The position numbers and the translations under genes are program-made. From Microtetraspora sp. NBRC 13810 (GTDB lineage: Bacteria > Actinomycetota > Actinomycetes > Streptosporangiales > Streptosporangiaceae), in NCBI RefSeq assembly GCF_030268685.1, contig NZ_BSRQ01000002.1, forward strand, positions 620,001 through 684,000: DNA of 64,000 nt. Reading direction: 5' to 3'. Below the pieces are notes generated by a model that did no database searches, had not been told where the DNA came from, and was given only the letters and a program-made list of their open reading frames with translations. This document shows positions 33,098 to 41,812 of this stretch, one piece after another (within the stretch, counting starts at the first letter, position 1; each line of letters opens with the position of its first letter).

Positions 33098-34522
33098 GTG
33101 GATCACGACGTCATCGTCCCCGGCGCGGCCCTGGCCGCGGCGTCCCTCTGGGAGGACGCCCACACCGACTACGGCCCCGGCCACCGCCCGCGACCGACCC
33201 CCCGTGGTCTGGCCGCCGGCGCGGCCGAGTGGCAGTCCTACCTGGAAGAGCAGACCCCCAATGGATGGCTGCTGCGCTCCGGCTCCCTGCTGGAGATGCT
33301 GGACAGCGGCCAGCCGATCTATCTGATGCACACCACGACGTACCTGGACGACATACGCGCCAACCGCCAGCTCTACCAGGCCGCCGGATGCCTGGTCGGC
33401 GCGCTGTATTGCGCGCCGCTCGCGCGCGAGGGTGACGGGCTGCGCCCGCACAATCTGGGCGCATGGCTGCTGGAGAGCAAACCCCACACGCGCACGATCG
33501 TGTTCGAGGTCGCCAGCGGTCGTCCGGTGCCCGCCAAGGGGGTTGACTATCTTCGCCTCGGCGGCGTGCATCTGCGCACTTATGCAGACCACCGTGTCTT
33601 TCTCACCCCGGAGGAGGACGAACAGCTTCGCCGCGCGAGCGTGCACCGCATCCGGCAGGTGGCCGCCTTTCTCGACGTACTGCTGGCCGGCGCGTGCGGG
33701 AGCGACACACTGGCCAAGCCGTTCCTCGACCAACTCGCCGCCACGGTGCCAGTGGTGCCGTTCCTCGGCTACCTGTACTTCGAGGTGGTAGCCGAATACC
33801 TGATGCTGTATTCGACCTGCCGGCAGACCCAGCAGTGTGCCCAGGCCGGGGAGATGAACAACCGCCTGTACAAGCAGTTGGCGTTCGCGGCGGTGGACAC
33901 GATGGGCCAGCTGTTCGATCTGGCGCTGTTCCGCCCCGACCACGACCGGCTCCGGCACCTGGTTGGACAGATCGAACCTGCTCTGGCCGCGGGCGTGGTC
34001 GACTACACCCGCCGCCGCCTGGCGCATCTGTTCGCCTGCGTGGCGCTGGACCCCTCCCAGGATGCCACCGCCGTCACCTTCCACCAGGCCAGCTTCGGCG
34101 GCCTGGCCCGGGTTGCTCCGGGATTGCTGGGACAGATGGTCTTCCGGTTGCTGCGCACCAGTCCCCGCTACCCGCAACTGTTCCCGATCTTCGAGCAGGC
34201 CAAGGCGACCGCGGCGTCTGCCTACTGGAACGCGCAGAAGATTCCCACGCCGTTCAACGGCGTCACCCCCAAAGGGGAGATCGGCCTCAACCTGGCCTGG
34301 CCCACCGGCGCACGCACCTGGACGGCTGAGACCTGTCAGCGCGGCCTGCTGCATCCCACCGAGGAACTGGCGCTCGCCTTCGTCCCGCGTCTGGCGGATC
34401 TGCGTGGGACCGCCCTGGGCCGCGCCCGCTTCCGCCTGCCCGCCACTCCCCGCACCGGCGCCAGCGCCGAACCCCCCGCCACAGCTCTGTCGGCGGCCGT
34501 CACCGTCTCGAACAACCACTGA
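33098..34522 (+). CDS. Unknown 474-residue protein of the sugar operon
   Basis: I do not recognise this family. The protein is mostly soluble and helix-rich, with conserved-looking blocks SGQPIYLMHTTTYLDDIRANRQLYQAAGCLVGALYCAPL, VVAEYLMLYSTC and NNRLYKQLAFAAVDTMGQLFDLALF, and a Pro/Ala-rich C-terminus. No membrane segment or signal peptide is seen. The GTG at 33,098 has an AGGAGG. It is tightly placed between the HD and epimerase genes (11 bp before, and 20 bp after), which suggests a required role in the operon's product. Confidence 0.8.
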   Translation: MDHDVIVPGAALAAASLWEDAHTDYGPGHRPRPTPRGLAAGAAEWQSYLEEQTPNGWLLRSGSLLEMLDSGQPIYLMHTTTYLDDIRANRQLYQAAGCLVGALYCAPLAREGDGLRPHNLGAWLLESKPHTRTIVFEVASGRPVPAKGVDYLRLGGVHLRTYADHRVFLTPEEDEQLRRASVHRIRQVAAFLDVLLAGACGSDTLAKPFLDQLAATVPVVPFLGYLYFEVVAEYLMLYSTCRQTQQCAQAGEMNNRLYKQLAFAAVDTMGQLFDLALFRPDHDRLRHLVGQIEPALAAGVVDYTRRRLAHLFACVALDPSQDATAVTFHQASFGGLARVAPGLLGQMVFRLLRTSPRYPQLFPIFEQAKATAASAYWNAQKIPTPFNGVTPKGEIGLNLAWPTGARTWTAETCQRGLLHPTEELALAFVPRLADLRGTALGRARFRLPATPRTGASAEPPATALSAAVTVSNNH

Positions 34523-34542
34523 TGACAAGGGAGTTGAGCTTC

Positions 34543-35619
34543 ATGCGTGTTGTGCTGCTTGGCGGCGCCGGGTACCTCGGCGCCGTCGCCACCCGCCACC
34601 TGTCCGCGCTGGGTCACCACGTGAGCGTGGTCGATGGCCTGATCTACCAGCGAGACGACGACCCGCAGCACCTGCTGCCCACCGCCGGTTCCTTCGTCCA
34701 CGCCGACCTGCGCGACCCTCAAGCCCTGCGCCGGGCCGTGGACGGCGCCGACGCTGTGGTGCACATGGGCGGCCTGGTGGGGGAACCGGCCTGCGCGCTG
34801 GATGAGCGCCTGGCCGTCGAGCTCAACTTCGCCTCCCCCGTCCTGGCCGCCGCCGCTGCCCGCGACCTTGGCGTGCCGCACTACGTGCTGTTTTCCTCCT
34901 GCAGCGTCTACGGACAACGCGAAGGCACCGTCGATGAGGACACCGCTCCGCATCCCCTGGGCATCTACGCCCGCACCAAGGTGCTGGCCGAACAGCACGT
35001 CCGCGACGTCCTGGACGGCCACGCCGACGTCACCGTGCTGCGGCTGGCCACCGTGCACGGCCGATCCCCACGCCAACGCCTGGACTCGGTCGTCAACCGC
35101 ATGACCGCCCAGGCCGTCGCGACCGGCCGCATCCCCCTCAACGGCGGATCTCAGCGCCGCCCCCTGGTACACGTCACCGACGTGGCCGAGGTCCTGGCCG
35201 CCGTCCTCAACCGCCCGAACGGGCACAGCGGCGGGCACCGGGTCCTGAACGTGGGCACCGACCGCGAGAATTACACCATCGCCCAGATCGCTCAAACCGT
35301 GGCCCGCGCGGTGCCCGGCACGCAAATCGACCAGGGCCCGGAACAGGACGAGGCCGACGCCCGCGACTACCACACCTCTTTTGGCCGGCTGGCGAGCCTG
35401 TTCCCCGGTGCTTGCCCGACGCCGCTGATCGACGGCGTCCGCCAGATCTCCGGCGCGATGGCCGATCACCAGATCATCGACCCCGACCTGCCCGAGTACG
35501 ACAACCTCAAGGGCCTGCGGGCCTGCCATGCCGCCGGCCGCCTGCACGCGGTGCGCTCGGCCGAGTGCGACCGCCTGCAGGAGCAGTACGACCGTGCTTA
35601 TGGAGGTGTTGCGCGGTGA
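34543..35619 (+). CDS. NAD-dependent sugar epimerase/dehydratase, second
   Basis: A 358-residue extended SDR with a canonical GGAGYLGAVATRHL nucleotide-binding motif, VVHMGGLVGEPACALD, and catalytic FSSCSVYG and YARTKVLAE (YxxxK). It resembles GDP/dTDP-hexose epimerase-reductases of the UDP-glucose 4-epimerase family. The ATG at 34,543 has AAGGGAG upstream, preferred over ATG 34,522, which lacks one. Its stop overlaps the GTG of the aminotransferase gene (GTGA). Confidence 0.88.
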   Translation: MRVVLLGGAGYLGAVATRHLSALGHHVSVVDGLIYQRDDDPQHLLPTAGSFVHADLRDPQALRRAVDGADAVVHMGGLVGEPACALDERLAVELNFASPVLAAAAARDLGVPHYVLFSSCSVYGQREGTVDEDTAPHPLGIYARTKVLAEQHVRDVLDGHADVTVLRLATVHGRSPRQRLDSVVNRMTAQAVATGRIPLNGGSQRRPLVHVTDVAEVLAAVLNRPNGHSGGHRVLNVGTDRENYTIAQIAQTVARAVPGTQIDQGPEQDEADARDYHTSFGRLASLFPGACPTPLIDGVRQISGAMADHQIIDPDLPEYDNLKGLRACHAAGRLHAVRSAECDRLQEQYDRAYGGVAR

Positions 35620-36773
35620 CCGCACAGATCCCCAACCTGACGCAGGTGCCGTGGAACCGGCCGTCCCTGGGCGAGGACGAGATCGCCGAGGTTACGGACA
35701 CGATCCGGTCGGGCTGGCTCACCCACGGCCCCAAGGCGGCCGCGTTGGAGCAGGCCGTCCGCGACGAGCTCGGCGTGCCGGATGCCTTCGCCGTCTCCTC
35801 CTGCACCGCCGCCCTCCACCTGGCGCTGCTCGCGGCCGGGATCGGCGACGGGGATGAGGTGATCACCCCGAGCCTGACGTTCTGCGCCGCGCCGAACGCG
35901 CTGCGGCAGGTGGGGGCGCGGCCGGTCTTCGTCGATGTCGAACCCGCCACCTACAACGTCTGCCCCGAGCAGGCCGAGGCCGCGATCACCGCCGCCACCA
36001 AGGCCATGGTGGTCATGCACTACGGCGGTCACCCCTGCGACCTGGCCGCCTTCCGCGACCTGGCCGACCAGCACGGGTTGCTGCTGATCGAGGACGCCGC
36101 TCACGCGCTGCTGGCCCGCCGTGACGGGTTGCGCGCCGGGACGGTCGGCGACCTGGCCGCCTTCAGCTTCTACGCCAACAAGGTGATCACCACCGGGGAG
36201 GGCGGCATGCTCCTGGGCCGCCGCGACCTCGTCCAGCGGGCCCGGCTGCTGGGCCGGCACGGCATCGACGCCTCGGTGTGGCAGCGTCACAGCGGAGGTC
36301 GCACCGCCGGTTACGAGGTCACCGTGCCGGGCCTGAAATACGTCATGTCCGATCTGGCCGCCGCGGTCGGGCTCCCGCAGTGGCGCAAGCTGGCGGCTTT
36401 CACCGCGCGCCGCGCGGAGATCGCCGCCGCCTACACCGGCGCCCTGGCCGGGCTGCCCGGCCTGGCCACACCGGCCGTCCTGCCCGGCGTCGAGCCCGGC
36501 TGGTTCCTCTACTCGATCTTCATCGACCCTGCCCATGCCCCGCTGACGCGCGAGGAGAGCGCCGAACGGCTGCGCACCGAGTACGGGATCGCGACCAGTC
36601 AGCACTTCCGTCCCGTGCACACCTTGCAGGTCCACTCCGGCAGCGTCACCTGCCCGTTGCCGGTCACCGAGACCGCCGCCGCCCGGCAGTTGTCGCTGCC
36701 CTGTTACCCCGCCATGACCGACGACCAGGTCACCCAGGTGATCACAGCTGTTCGCGCGCTGTGGGGATGCTGA
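35616..36773 (+). CDS. DegT/DnrJ/EryC1/StrS sugar aminotransferase
   Basis: A 385-residue PLP enzyme that transaminates keto-sugars. WNRPSLGEDEIAEVTDTIRSGWLTHGPK is the typical N-terminus. SSCTAALHLALLAAGIGDGDEVITPSLTFCAAPNAL binds PLP phosphate, LIEDAAHALLA holds the Asp, and the catalytic Lys is in FSFYANKVITTGEGG. The GTG has a GGAGG and overlaps the upstream stop. Together with the two epimerases it indicates biosynthesis of an aminodeoxysugar. Confidence 0.92.
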   Translation: MTAQIPNLTQVPWNRPSLGEDEIAEVTDTIRSGWLTHGPKAAALEQAVRDELGVPDAFAVSSCTAALHLALLAAGIGDGDEVITPSLTFCAAPNALRQVGARPVFVDVEPATYNVCPEQAEAAITAATKAMVVMHYGGHPCDLAAFRDLADQHGLLLIEDAAHALLARRDGLRAGTVGDLAAFSFYANKVITTGEGGMLLGRRDLVQRARLLGRHGIDASVWQRHSGGRTAGYEVTVPGLKYVMSDLAAAVGLPQWRKLAAFTARRAEIAAAYTGALAGLPGLATPAVLPGVEPGWFLYSIFIDPAHAPLTREESAERLRTEYGIATSQHFRPVHTLQVHSGSVTCPLPVTETAAARQLSLPCYPAMTDDQVTQVITAVRALWGC

Positions 36774-36964
36774 ACGACGACGATGCCGACCAGGTGGCGT
36801 GACGCGCTGCCTGTTCGGCGCCCGCTCGCCGTCATCGCCCGTTAAAGTGGAGCGTCAGCAGCATGGCGGCAGAATGACGGCAGCGTGAGCGGCAGACGAA
36901 CCTCCCTCTCACGCCATGACGCCAGCCGGTACCAGCGCGACCTCCAGACAGCAAAGGAAGAGCG

Positions 36965-37843
36965 GTGAGCACTGGCACCCCGCGCCCCACGGTCGGCGCC
37001 GTGGTCTTGACCATGAACGACCGTCCCAAGGAGTTCCTGGTCGCCATGGATTCCCTGCTGTCGCAGGAAGGCATCGACCTGGATGTGGTGGTGGTCGGCA
37101 ACGGCTGCACACCGGACCAGGTGCCCGACGGCGTGCGGACCGTCGAGCTCCCAACGAACGTGGGCATTCCCGAGGGACGCAATGTCGGCGCCGCCAACGT
37201 CAAGGGCGAGTTGATCTTCTTCTTCGACAACGACGCCGTCCTGCCCGCCCCCGATACGCTGCTCCGCCTTGCCGCGGAGTTCGCCCGCGATGCGCGCCGC
37301 GCCTTCGTCCAGCCGCGCATCGCCGACCCGACCACCGGCCGCACCCTGGGTCGCTGGGTGCCCCGCCTGCGCGTCTCTCACCCCAACCGGGCCGGCACCG
37401 CAACCGTCATGGCAGAGGGCGTCGTCATGGTCCGCCGCGACGCCTTCGAGGCCGTCGGCGCCTGGCCCGGCCACTTCTTCCTCTTTCACGAGGGAGTCGA
37501 CCTGGCCTGGCGGCTGTGGGAGCGCGGCTGCATCGGTCACTACGCTCCCGCCGTCATCGTCCATCACCCCGCCACCGATCCGGCCCGCCACACCCTCTTC
37601 TACCGGCTCAACGCCCGCAACCGGGTCTGGCTGGCCCGGCGCAACCTGCCCGTCCCGCTGATCCCGCTCAACCTCGCCACATGGGCGCTGGTGACGCTCT
37701 GGCGCATCCGAGACCCCGCGGCGCTGCAGGCGTCCCTGGCCGGACTCGCCGAGGGGCTGCGCGGAGGACACGGCACCCGAGCCCCCATGCGCTGGTCCAC
37801 CGCGGCCCGGCTTACCCGAGCAGGGCGGCCCCCCATCTGCTGA
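36965..37843 (+). CDS. GT2-family glycosyltransferase
   Basis: A 292-residue GT-A inverting glycosyltransferase. VGAVVLTMNDRPKEFLVAMDSLL begins the nucleotide-binding fold. The metal-binding motif is FFDNDAVLP, and DLAWRLWERG replaces the family's acceptor-side ExDLxxR-like motif. A short hydrophobic segment near residues 235-250 may associate with the membrane. The GTG has an AAAGGAAG. It follows the aminotransferase after 191 bp with no visible gene, and probably transfers the amino sugar made by the operon. Confidence 0.86.
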   Translation: MSTGTPRPTVGAVVLTMNDRPKEFLVAMDSLLSQEGIDLDVVVVGNGCTPDQVPDGVRTVELPTNVGIPEGRNVGAANVKGELIFFFDNDAVLPAPDTLLRLAAEFARDARRAFVQPRIADPTTGRTLGRWVPRLRVSHPNRAGTATVMAEGVVMVRRDAFEAVGAWPGHFFLFHEGVDLAWRLWERGCIGHYAPAVIVHHPATDPARHTLFYRLNARNRVWLARRNLPVPLIPLNLATWALVTLWRIRDPAALQASLAGLAEGLRGGHGTRAPMRWSTAARLTRAGRPPIC

Positions 37844-37990
37844 CGCCCGCTGGACGGGTGCGACCTCCGCCCCGGGCAACCAGGCCGCCGACGGCCGTGA
37901 GGGGATCTGACTTTCGCTCTGATGACCGGCCGTGACCTTCGGTAGTGTCAAGGCCCTTCCTTCCCCGCGGGAGGACATCGCTGGAGGACC

Positions 37991-38013
37991 CTGTCCCTCC
38001 GGTGGAGGGACAG
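37991..38013. promoter_or_regulatory. Perfect 10-bp hairpin upstream of phosphotransferase
   Basis: CTGTCCCTCC(GGT)GGAGGGACAG lies 18 bp before the phosphotransferase ATG. If transcribed, the stem would lie near the ribosome-binding site. It could be an attenuator, a terminator of the upstream operon or an operator. Confidence 0.5.
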
Positions 38014-38031
38014 AAAGGGCGAAGCGAGCAG

Positions 38032-38853
38032 ATGACGGCTGACCGATTCAGCACCCACCATCTCGAACTCGGCGACGACGTCGTGATCAAGCGATACACC
38101 TCCTGGGACCGAGGCGAGCCCCACCGGGAATGGGCGGCACTGACGCTCCTGGCCGAACACGCGCCCGGCCTGGCCCCCGCCCCCATACAAGCCGCGCTCG
38201 ACGCCCGCCCGCCCATGATCACGATGAGCAGGCTGCCGGGCCGCGTCCTGCGCGGCGAGCACGCCACGAACGAACAGATCAGCGCGATCGCCGCCGCCCT
38301 GAACCGGCTGCACCAGATTCCACCTCAGGTGGTGGAAGCGCTCCAGCCCGCCCCCTGGGGACCCGTCACCGCCGTGGACAAAGTCCGCGCCTGGGCCGGC
38401 AAGCAACCCGACCTCGGCGACAACCCCCTGGTGCGGCAAGCGTTCCACACGGGAGCCACCTGGCTGGCCTCCACCGCCCCCGACAAGCTCACCACCAACC
38501 CGCTGCCGCCCGTCCTCGGGCTGGCGGACGGCAACCACGCGAACATGCTGTGGGACGATCATGAGCACCGCGTGTGGCTCATCGACTGGGAAGACTCCGG
38601 CCGCAACGATCGAGCCTTCGAACTCGGCGAAGTCACCGAGCACGTCTCCCGCATCGACGGCACCCTGAACGCAGAACAGCTCCTGGCCCACCTCGACCTG
38701 CCCCCGGAGGAAGCCGAACGCGTGCGGGACTTTCGCCGCCTGATCGCGCTGATGTGGTTTCTCCAGCTCGGCCCAGACGGGCCGGCGACGCCCCACAACC
38801 CGCCCGGCACCCTGGAACGCCAAGCCGAAAGAGTTCTGCAGCTGTTCAGCTGA
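38032..38853 (+). CDS. Aminoglycoside-phosphotransferase-fold kinase
   Basis: A 273-residue kinase-fold protein (APH family). ITMSRLPGRVL is the hinge-like segment, LGLADGNHANMLWDD replaces the Brenner catalytic motif HGDxHxxN, and HRVWLIDWEDSGRNDRAFELGEV carries the metal-binding Asp. The catalytic Asp and Asn positions are present but the usual leading His-Gly is Ala. It may phosphorylate a small alcohol or sugar, possibly a self-resistance or activation step for the amino-sugar product. Confidence 0.8.
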   Translation: MTADRFSTHHLELGDDVVIKRYTSWDRGEPHREWAALTLLAEHAPGLAPAPIQAALDARPPMITMSRLPGRVLRGEHATNEQISAIAAALNRLHQIPPQVVEALQPAPWGPVTAVDKVRAWAGKQPDLGDNPLVRQAFHTGATWLASTAPDKLTTNPLPPVLGLADGNHANMLWDDHEHRVWLIDWEDSGRNDRAFELGEVTEHVSRIDGTLNAEQLLAHLDLPPEEAERVRDFRRLIALMWFLQLGPDGPATPHNPPGTLERQAERVLQLFS

Positions 38854-38890
38854 CGCCCTCAGCTCCCAGCCGCCCACGAGGCTCGGCACG

Positions 38891-39460
38891 TCACCGGCTC
38901 AGCGCGTAGGCGTTCCGGGGCGCTGTGTGACCCTGGCGGTGACTGCATGAGCGCGACCAGCCTCTCCGAGCCATCCGCTCTCCAGGCCCGGACCCGCCAG
39001 CGCCCTTGCCATGACGGGATGGCCAGGTCAGGGCCAGGCATCGGGAGTGAGCCGCGCATGGGGCCGGTGCATCGGGCTGATGCGCCAGGCTCCCCAGTCG
39101 CCGCAGGACCGGGATGAAGGGCGCAACCCACCACAGCGACGCTGCGGCCATGACCATGAGCTGGGTTCCGGCGCGCCCCAGGACCGCCCACTCGCGGGCT
39201 GATCGCAGCTGTGAGCGGCGACGCGCCCGGCAGCCGTCACACATCCGCACGGGGTCGCCCTCGGTGAGCCGGGCGATGGCCTCCAGCGTGGGCACGACGC
39301 TCAACGCCATGCCGGTGACCCAGATCAGGGCGAGCACATCACGGACGGCACTCAGGACGCTCACGACGCCGCCTCGGACCGTCGGGTGGCCATCGGTCAG
39401 CCATAGCCTGACCGCTTGCCGTGCCTGCCGTGGAGTCTTGGCGCTGCGCCGCAACGTCAT
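38891..39460 (-). CDS. Possible membrane protein, unknown
   Basis: A reading frame of about 189 residues with two hydrophobic segments (VLSAVRDVLALIWVTGMALSV and TQLMVMAAASLWWVAPFIPVL) separated by a basic, Cys-containing loop CDGCRARRRSQLR. The C-terminal 60 residues are arginine-rich and less convincing. Another frame on the same strand (38,859-39,191) may carry the true end after a frameshift. ATG 39,460 has GGAAAGG close by. This region is otherwise without genes from 38,854 to 39,738. Confidence 0.4.
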   Translation of the reverse strand: MTLRRSAKTPRQARQAVRLWLTDGHPTVRGGVVSVLSAVRDVLALIWVTGMALSVVPTLEAIARLTEGDPVRMCDGCRARRRSQLRSAREWAVLGRAGTQLMVMAAASLWWVAPFIPVLRRLGSLAHQPDAPAPCAAHSRCLALTWPSRHGKGAGGSGPGERMARRGWSRSCSHRQGHTAPRNAYALSR

Positions 39461-39666
39461 GCCTTTCCACCCGGCGACGTCCGGCATCGTGGATATGGTT
39501 CCCATTGACGCGAAATCACCGACTTATCCGAGTTGCTGCCCGCGATCCCCGAGACAGGCGGGCTGTCGTTTTCGACTGTGTCGGCTCTCAGCATGAACAC
39601 TCACGCAACTGATTGGTACGGCAATCTCGCGAAACCCGGTCGACAAAGAAATGCAGGCCCTGTGTA

Positions 39667-39696
39667 TTGATTGTCGTCTCGGCGTCGCAGTACGGT
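39667..39696 (+). promoter_or_regulatory. Sigma70-type promoter candidate
   Basis: TTGATT and TACGGT are separated by 18 bp, ending 43 bp upstream of the XRE remnant. Spacing and sequence are acceptable for an actinobacterial housekeeping promoter. Confidence 0.4.
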
Positions 39697-39738
39697 CACC
39701 AGCAGCAATGGGCCCCAGCTCACCACCGCGAAGGCGCC

Positions 39739-40005
39739 ATGGAGACCCACCATCCTGGCGATCAGATGTCCCCCCGAGCCCGCTTCGCCCACGACCTCGC
39801 TGAGCACCGCAAGGCCGCCCGAATGACGCAGGCTGCGGCTGCGGCGCGCATGCGCTGCCACGAATCGCTCATCAGCCATATCGAGACCGGCCGCTTCGCC
39901 GTCTTCGACGGCCCCACCCCGCCCACCTTTCTCGCGCTCGTCGACGAGGGCGTGCTACACCGCCCCGTCGGCGGCCCCGACGTCCTGGCAGCCCAGATGC
40001 GATAA
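39739..40005 (+). pseudogene. XRE/DUF5753 regulator with internal deletion
   Basis: An XRE helix-turn-helix (RFAHDLAEHRKAARMTQAAAAARMRCHESLISHIETG) is joined directly to a DUF5753 scrap, FLALVDEGVLHRPVGGPDVLAAQM. In the intact relative at 12,070-12,900 this block lies about 110 residues further on. The product would be about 88 residues instead of about 280. It still sits directly before a DUF397 remnant. Confidence 0.75.
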
Positions 40006-40009
40006 GGAG

Positions 40010-40217
40010 ATGGAACAGCTGAACCTCGACAATGCGGAATGGCGCAAGGCCAGCGCCCAGCGGCGACAACGGGCAGTGCGTGGAAGTCGCCACCAACCTG
40101 CCCGGCATCATCGCTGTCCGCGACAGCAAGAACCCCCAAGGCCCCGCGCTGGTCTTCACTCCCGGAGAGTGGAAGGCATTCCTCAAAGGCGCCAACCAGG
40201 GTGAATTCGACATCTAA
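40010..40217 (+). pseudogene. DUF397 gene with frameshift
   Basis: MEQLNLDNAEWRKASA lies in one frame and SGDNGQCVEVATNLPGIIAVRDSKNPQGPALVFTPGEWKAFL in the next. The shift near 40,052-40,058 corresponds to one extra or two missing bases. Rejoined, it would be a normal DUF397 protein of about 68 residues. It follows the truncated XRE gene by 4 bp. Confidence 0.8.
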
Positions 40218-40660
40218 CAGTGCAGGCCGTGTAAGCCCAGCCGGGCAGCGGAGAACCCACGCGCGCCCGTCGTGACAACACCCGCCTCCGCCACCCACCA
40301 AGCCGGTCCGGGGTGGATCAGCTTGGCGAGGCGGTCGGCCCGCTCGGCGGCCAGCCGGTCCGTCGTCCGTTCGACGTCGTCGCGGAGCGCGCGTCCCCGG
40401 TCGGTGGCGCGGCCCTCGGCGTCGACCAGTCCGCGCTCGGCCAGCCGTTCCCTGGCCTCCGCCCACTGCTGCCCGGTCCAGCCGCGTCCGGCGAAGTTGG
40501 CCTCCGGGGCGGCGCTGACCGCGGCGAAGGAGACCAACGCCTCGCAGCCGTCCAGCCCCGCGGTGAGCAGCGCGGCGAGGTGGCCGTCGCCGCGGTGCTC
40601 GCGCAGCACGGTGCACGCCTGCCACAACGCCAGGTGCGGCCCGCGCGATGACGTCATCAC
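40214..40660 (-). pseudogene. SCO6745-family C-terminal half, right copy
   Basis: 148 codons encode GPHLALWQACTVLREHRGDGHLAALLTAGLDGCEALVSF and GRGWTGQQWAEARERLAERGLVDAEG...RALRDDVERTTDRLAAERADRLAKLIHP, the C-terminal half of SCO6745-like proteins (about 270 residues). The N-terminal half is missing upstream of 40,660. The part 40,393-40,574 is duplicated at 28,138-28,319. It may be an expressed fragment but is more likely a remnant. Confidence 0.75.
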
Positions 40661-40746
40661 CGACTGACCATCAAACCGCCGTACGGCTCCGGAGCCTGCC
40701 TGCCTGTCATCAAAACGGCTGTACCGCTGCCACTCAACCCCGGAAG

Positions 40747-40791
40747 CCGCGTACGGCCGGCGTCCAGGACCCGGACACCGGCCGTACGCGG
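40747..40791 (-). terminator. Perfect 14-bp hairpin after sugar operon
   Basis: CCGCGTACGGCCGG pairs with CCGGCCGTACGCGG over a 17-nt loop, 14 bp past the isomerase stop. It would end the minus-strand sugar operon. Confidence 0.8.
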
Positions 40792-40804
40792 AGTCTCGCG
40801 GACG

Positions 40805-41812
40805 TCACTCGGAGGAGAAGGCCGCGTCGAAGGCCGCCGCGGGCGGGGTGATCGCGTTGAGCCTGCGGATGTAGGCGAGGGCCTCGGGGGCGCCGTCGAG
40901 GCGGTCCATCCCGGCGTCCTCCCACTCGATGGAGATCGGGCCCTCGTAGCCGATCGAGTTCAGCGCGCGGAAGCAGTCCTCCCAAGGGACGTCGCCGCGG
41001 CCGGTGGACACGAAGTCCCACCCGCGGCGCAGGTCGGCCCACGGCAGGTGCGAGGCGAGCCGGCCGCGGCGGCCGTCGCCGACCCTGACCTTGGCGTCCT
41101 TGCAGTCCACGTGGTAGATCCGGTCGGCGAAGTCGAGGATGAAGCCGACCGGGTCCACCTGCTGCCACACCATGTGGGACGGGTCCCAGTTCAGGCCGAA
41201 CGCCGGGCGGTGGCCGATGGCCTCCAGGGTGCGGACCGTGGTGTGGTAGTCGTAGGCGATCTCGCTCGGGTGCACCTCGTGCGCGAACCGCACGCCCACC
41301 TCGTCGAAGACGTCGAGGATCGGGTGCCACCGGTCGGCGAAGTCGGCGTAACCGGCCTCGATCATGGACGGCGGCACCGGCGGGAACATCGCGACGGTGT
41401 GCCAGATCGACGAGCCGGTGAACCCGACGACGGTCTTCACGCCGAGCTTGGCGGCGGCCCGGGCGGTGTCCTTCATCTCCTCGGCGGCGCGCTGCCGTAC
41501 CTCTTCCGGATCCCCGGAGCCCCAGATGCGGGCGGGCAGGATGCCCTTGTGCCGCTCGTCGATCGGGTGGTCGCAGATCGCCTGGCCGAGCAGGTGGTTG
41601 GAGATCGTCCAGACCTTGAGGTTGTACTTGTCCAGGGTCTCCAGCTTGCGCGGGATATAGGAGTCGTCGGCGAGCGCCTTGTCCACCTCGAAGTGGTCAC
41701 CCCAGCAGGCGATCTCCAGGCCGTCGTAGCCCCACTCCGAAGCCAGCCGGCAGACCTCCTCGAACGGCAGGTCGGCCCACTGCCCGGTGAACAGCGTGAC
41801 AGGGCGGGTCAT
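40805..41812 (-). CDS. Sugar phosphate isomerase/epimerase (AP endonuclease 2 fold)
   Basis: A 335-residue TIM-barrel protein of the xylose isomerase-like/IolE superfamily. Features are [21 protein letters not shown], metal-site candidates [21 protein letters not shown] and IYHVDCKDA, and a final [11 protein letters not shown]. It overlaps the dehydrogenase gene by 4 bp. With the MocA-like dehydrogenase it probably isomerises or dehydrates an oxidised sugar or inositol derivative. Confidence 0.86.
   Translation of the reverse strand: MTRPVTLFTGQWADLPFEEVCRLASEWGYDGLEIACWGDHFEVDKALADDSYIPRKLETLDKYNLKVWTISNHLLGQAICDHPIDERHKGILPARIWGSGDPEEVRQRAAEEMKDTARAAAKLGVKTVVGFTGSSIWHTVAMFPPVPPSMIEAGYADFADRWHPILDVFDEVGVRFAHEVHPSEIAYDYHTTVRTLEAIGHRPAFGLNWDPSHMVWQQVDPVGFILDFADRIYHVDCKDAKVRVGDGRRGRLASHLPWADLRRGWDFVSTGRGDVPWEDCFRALNSIGYEGPISIEWEDAGMDRLDGAPEALAYIRRLNAITPPAAAFDAAFSSE

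Noticed and set aside
28138-40574. Island as an integrase-type genomic island with att sites
   Set aside because: No integrase, tRNA or phage gene is visible, and the flanking repeats are diverged gene fragments, not short identical att cores.
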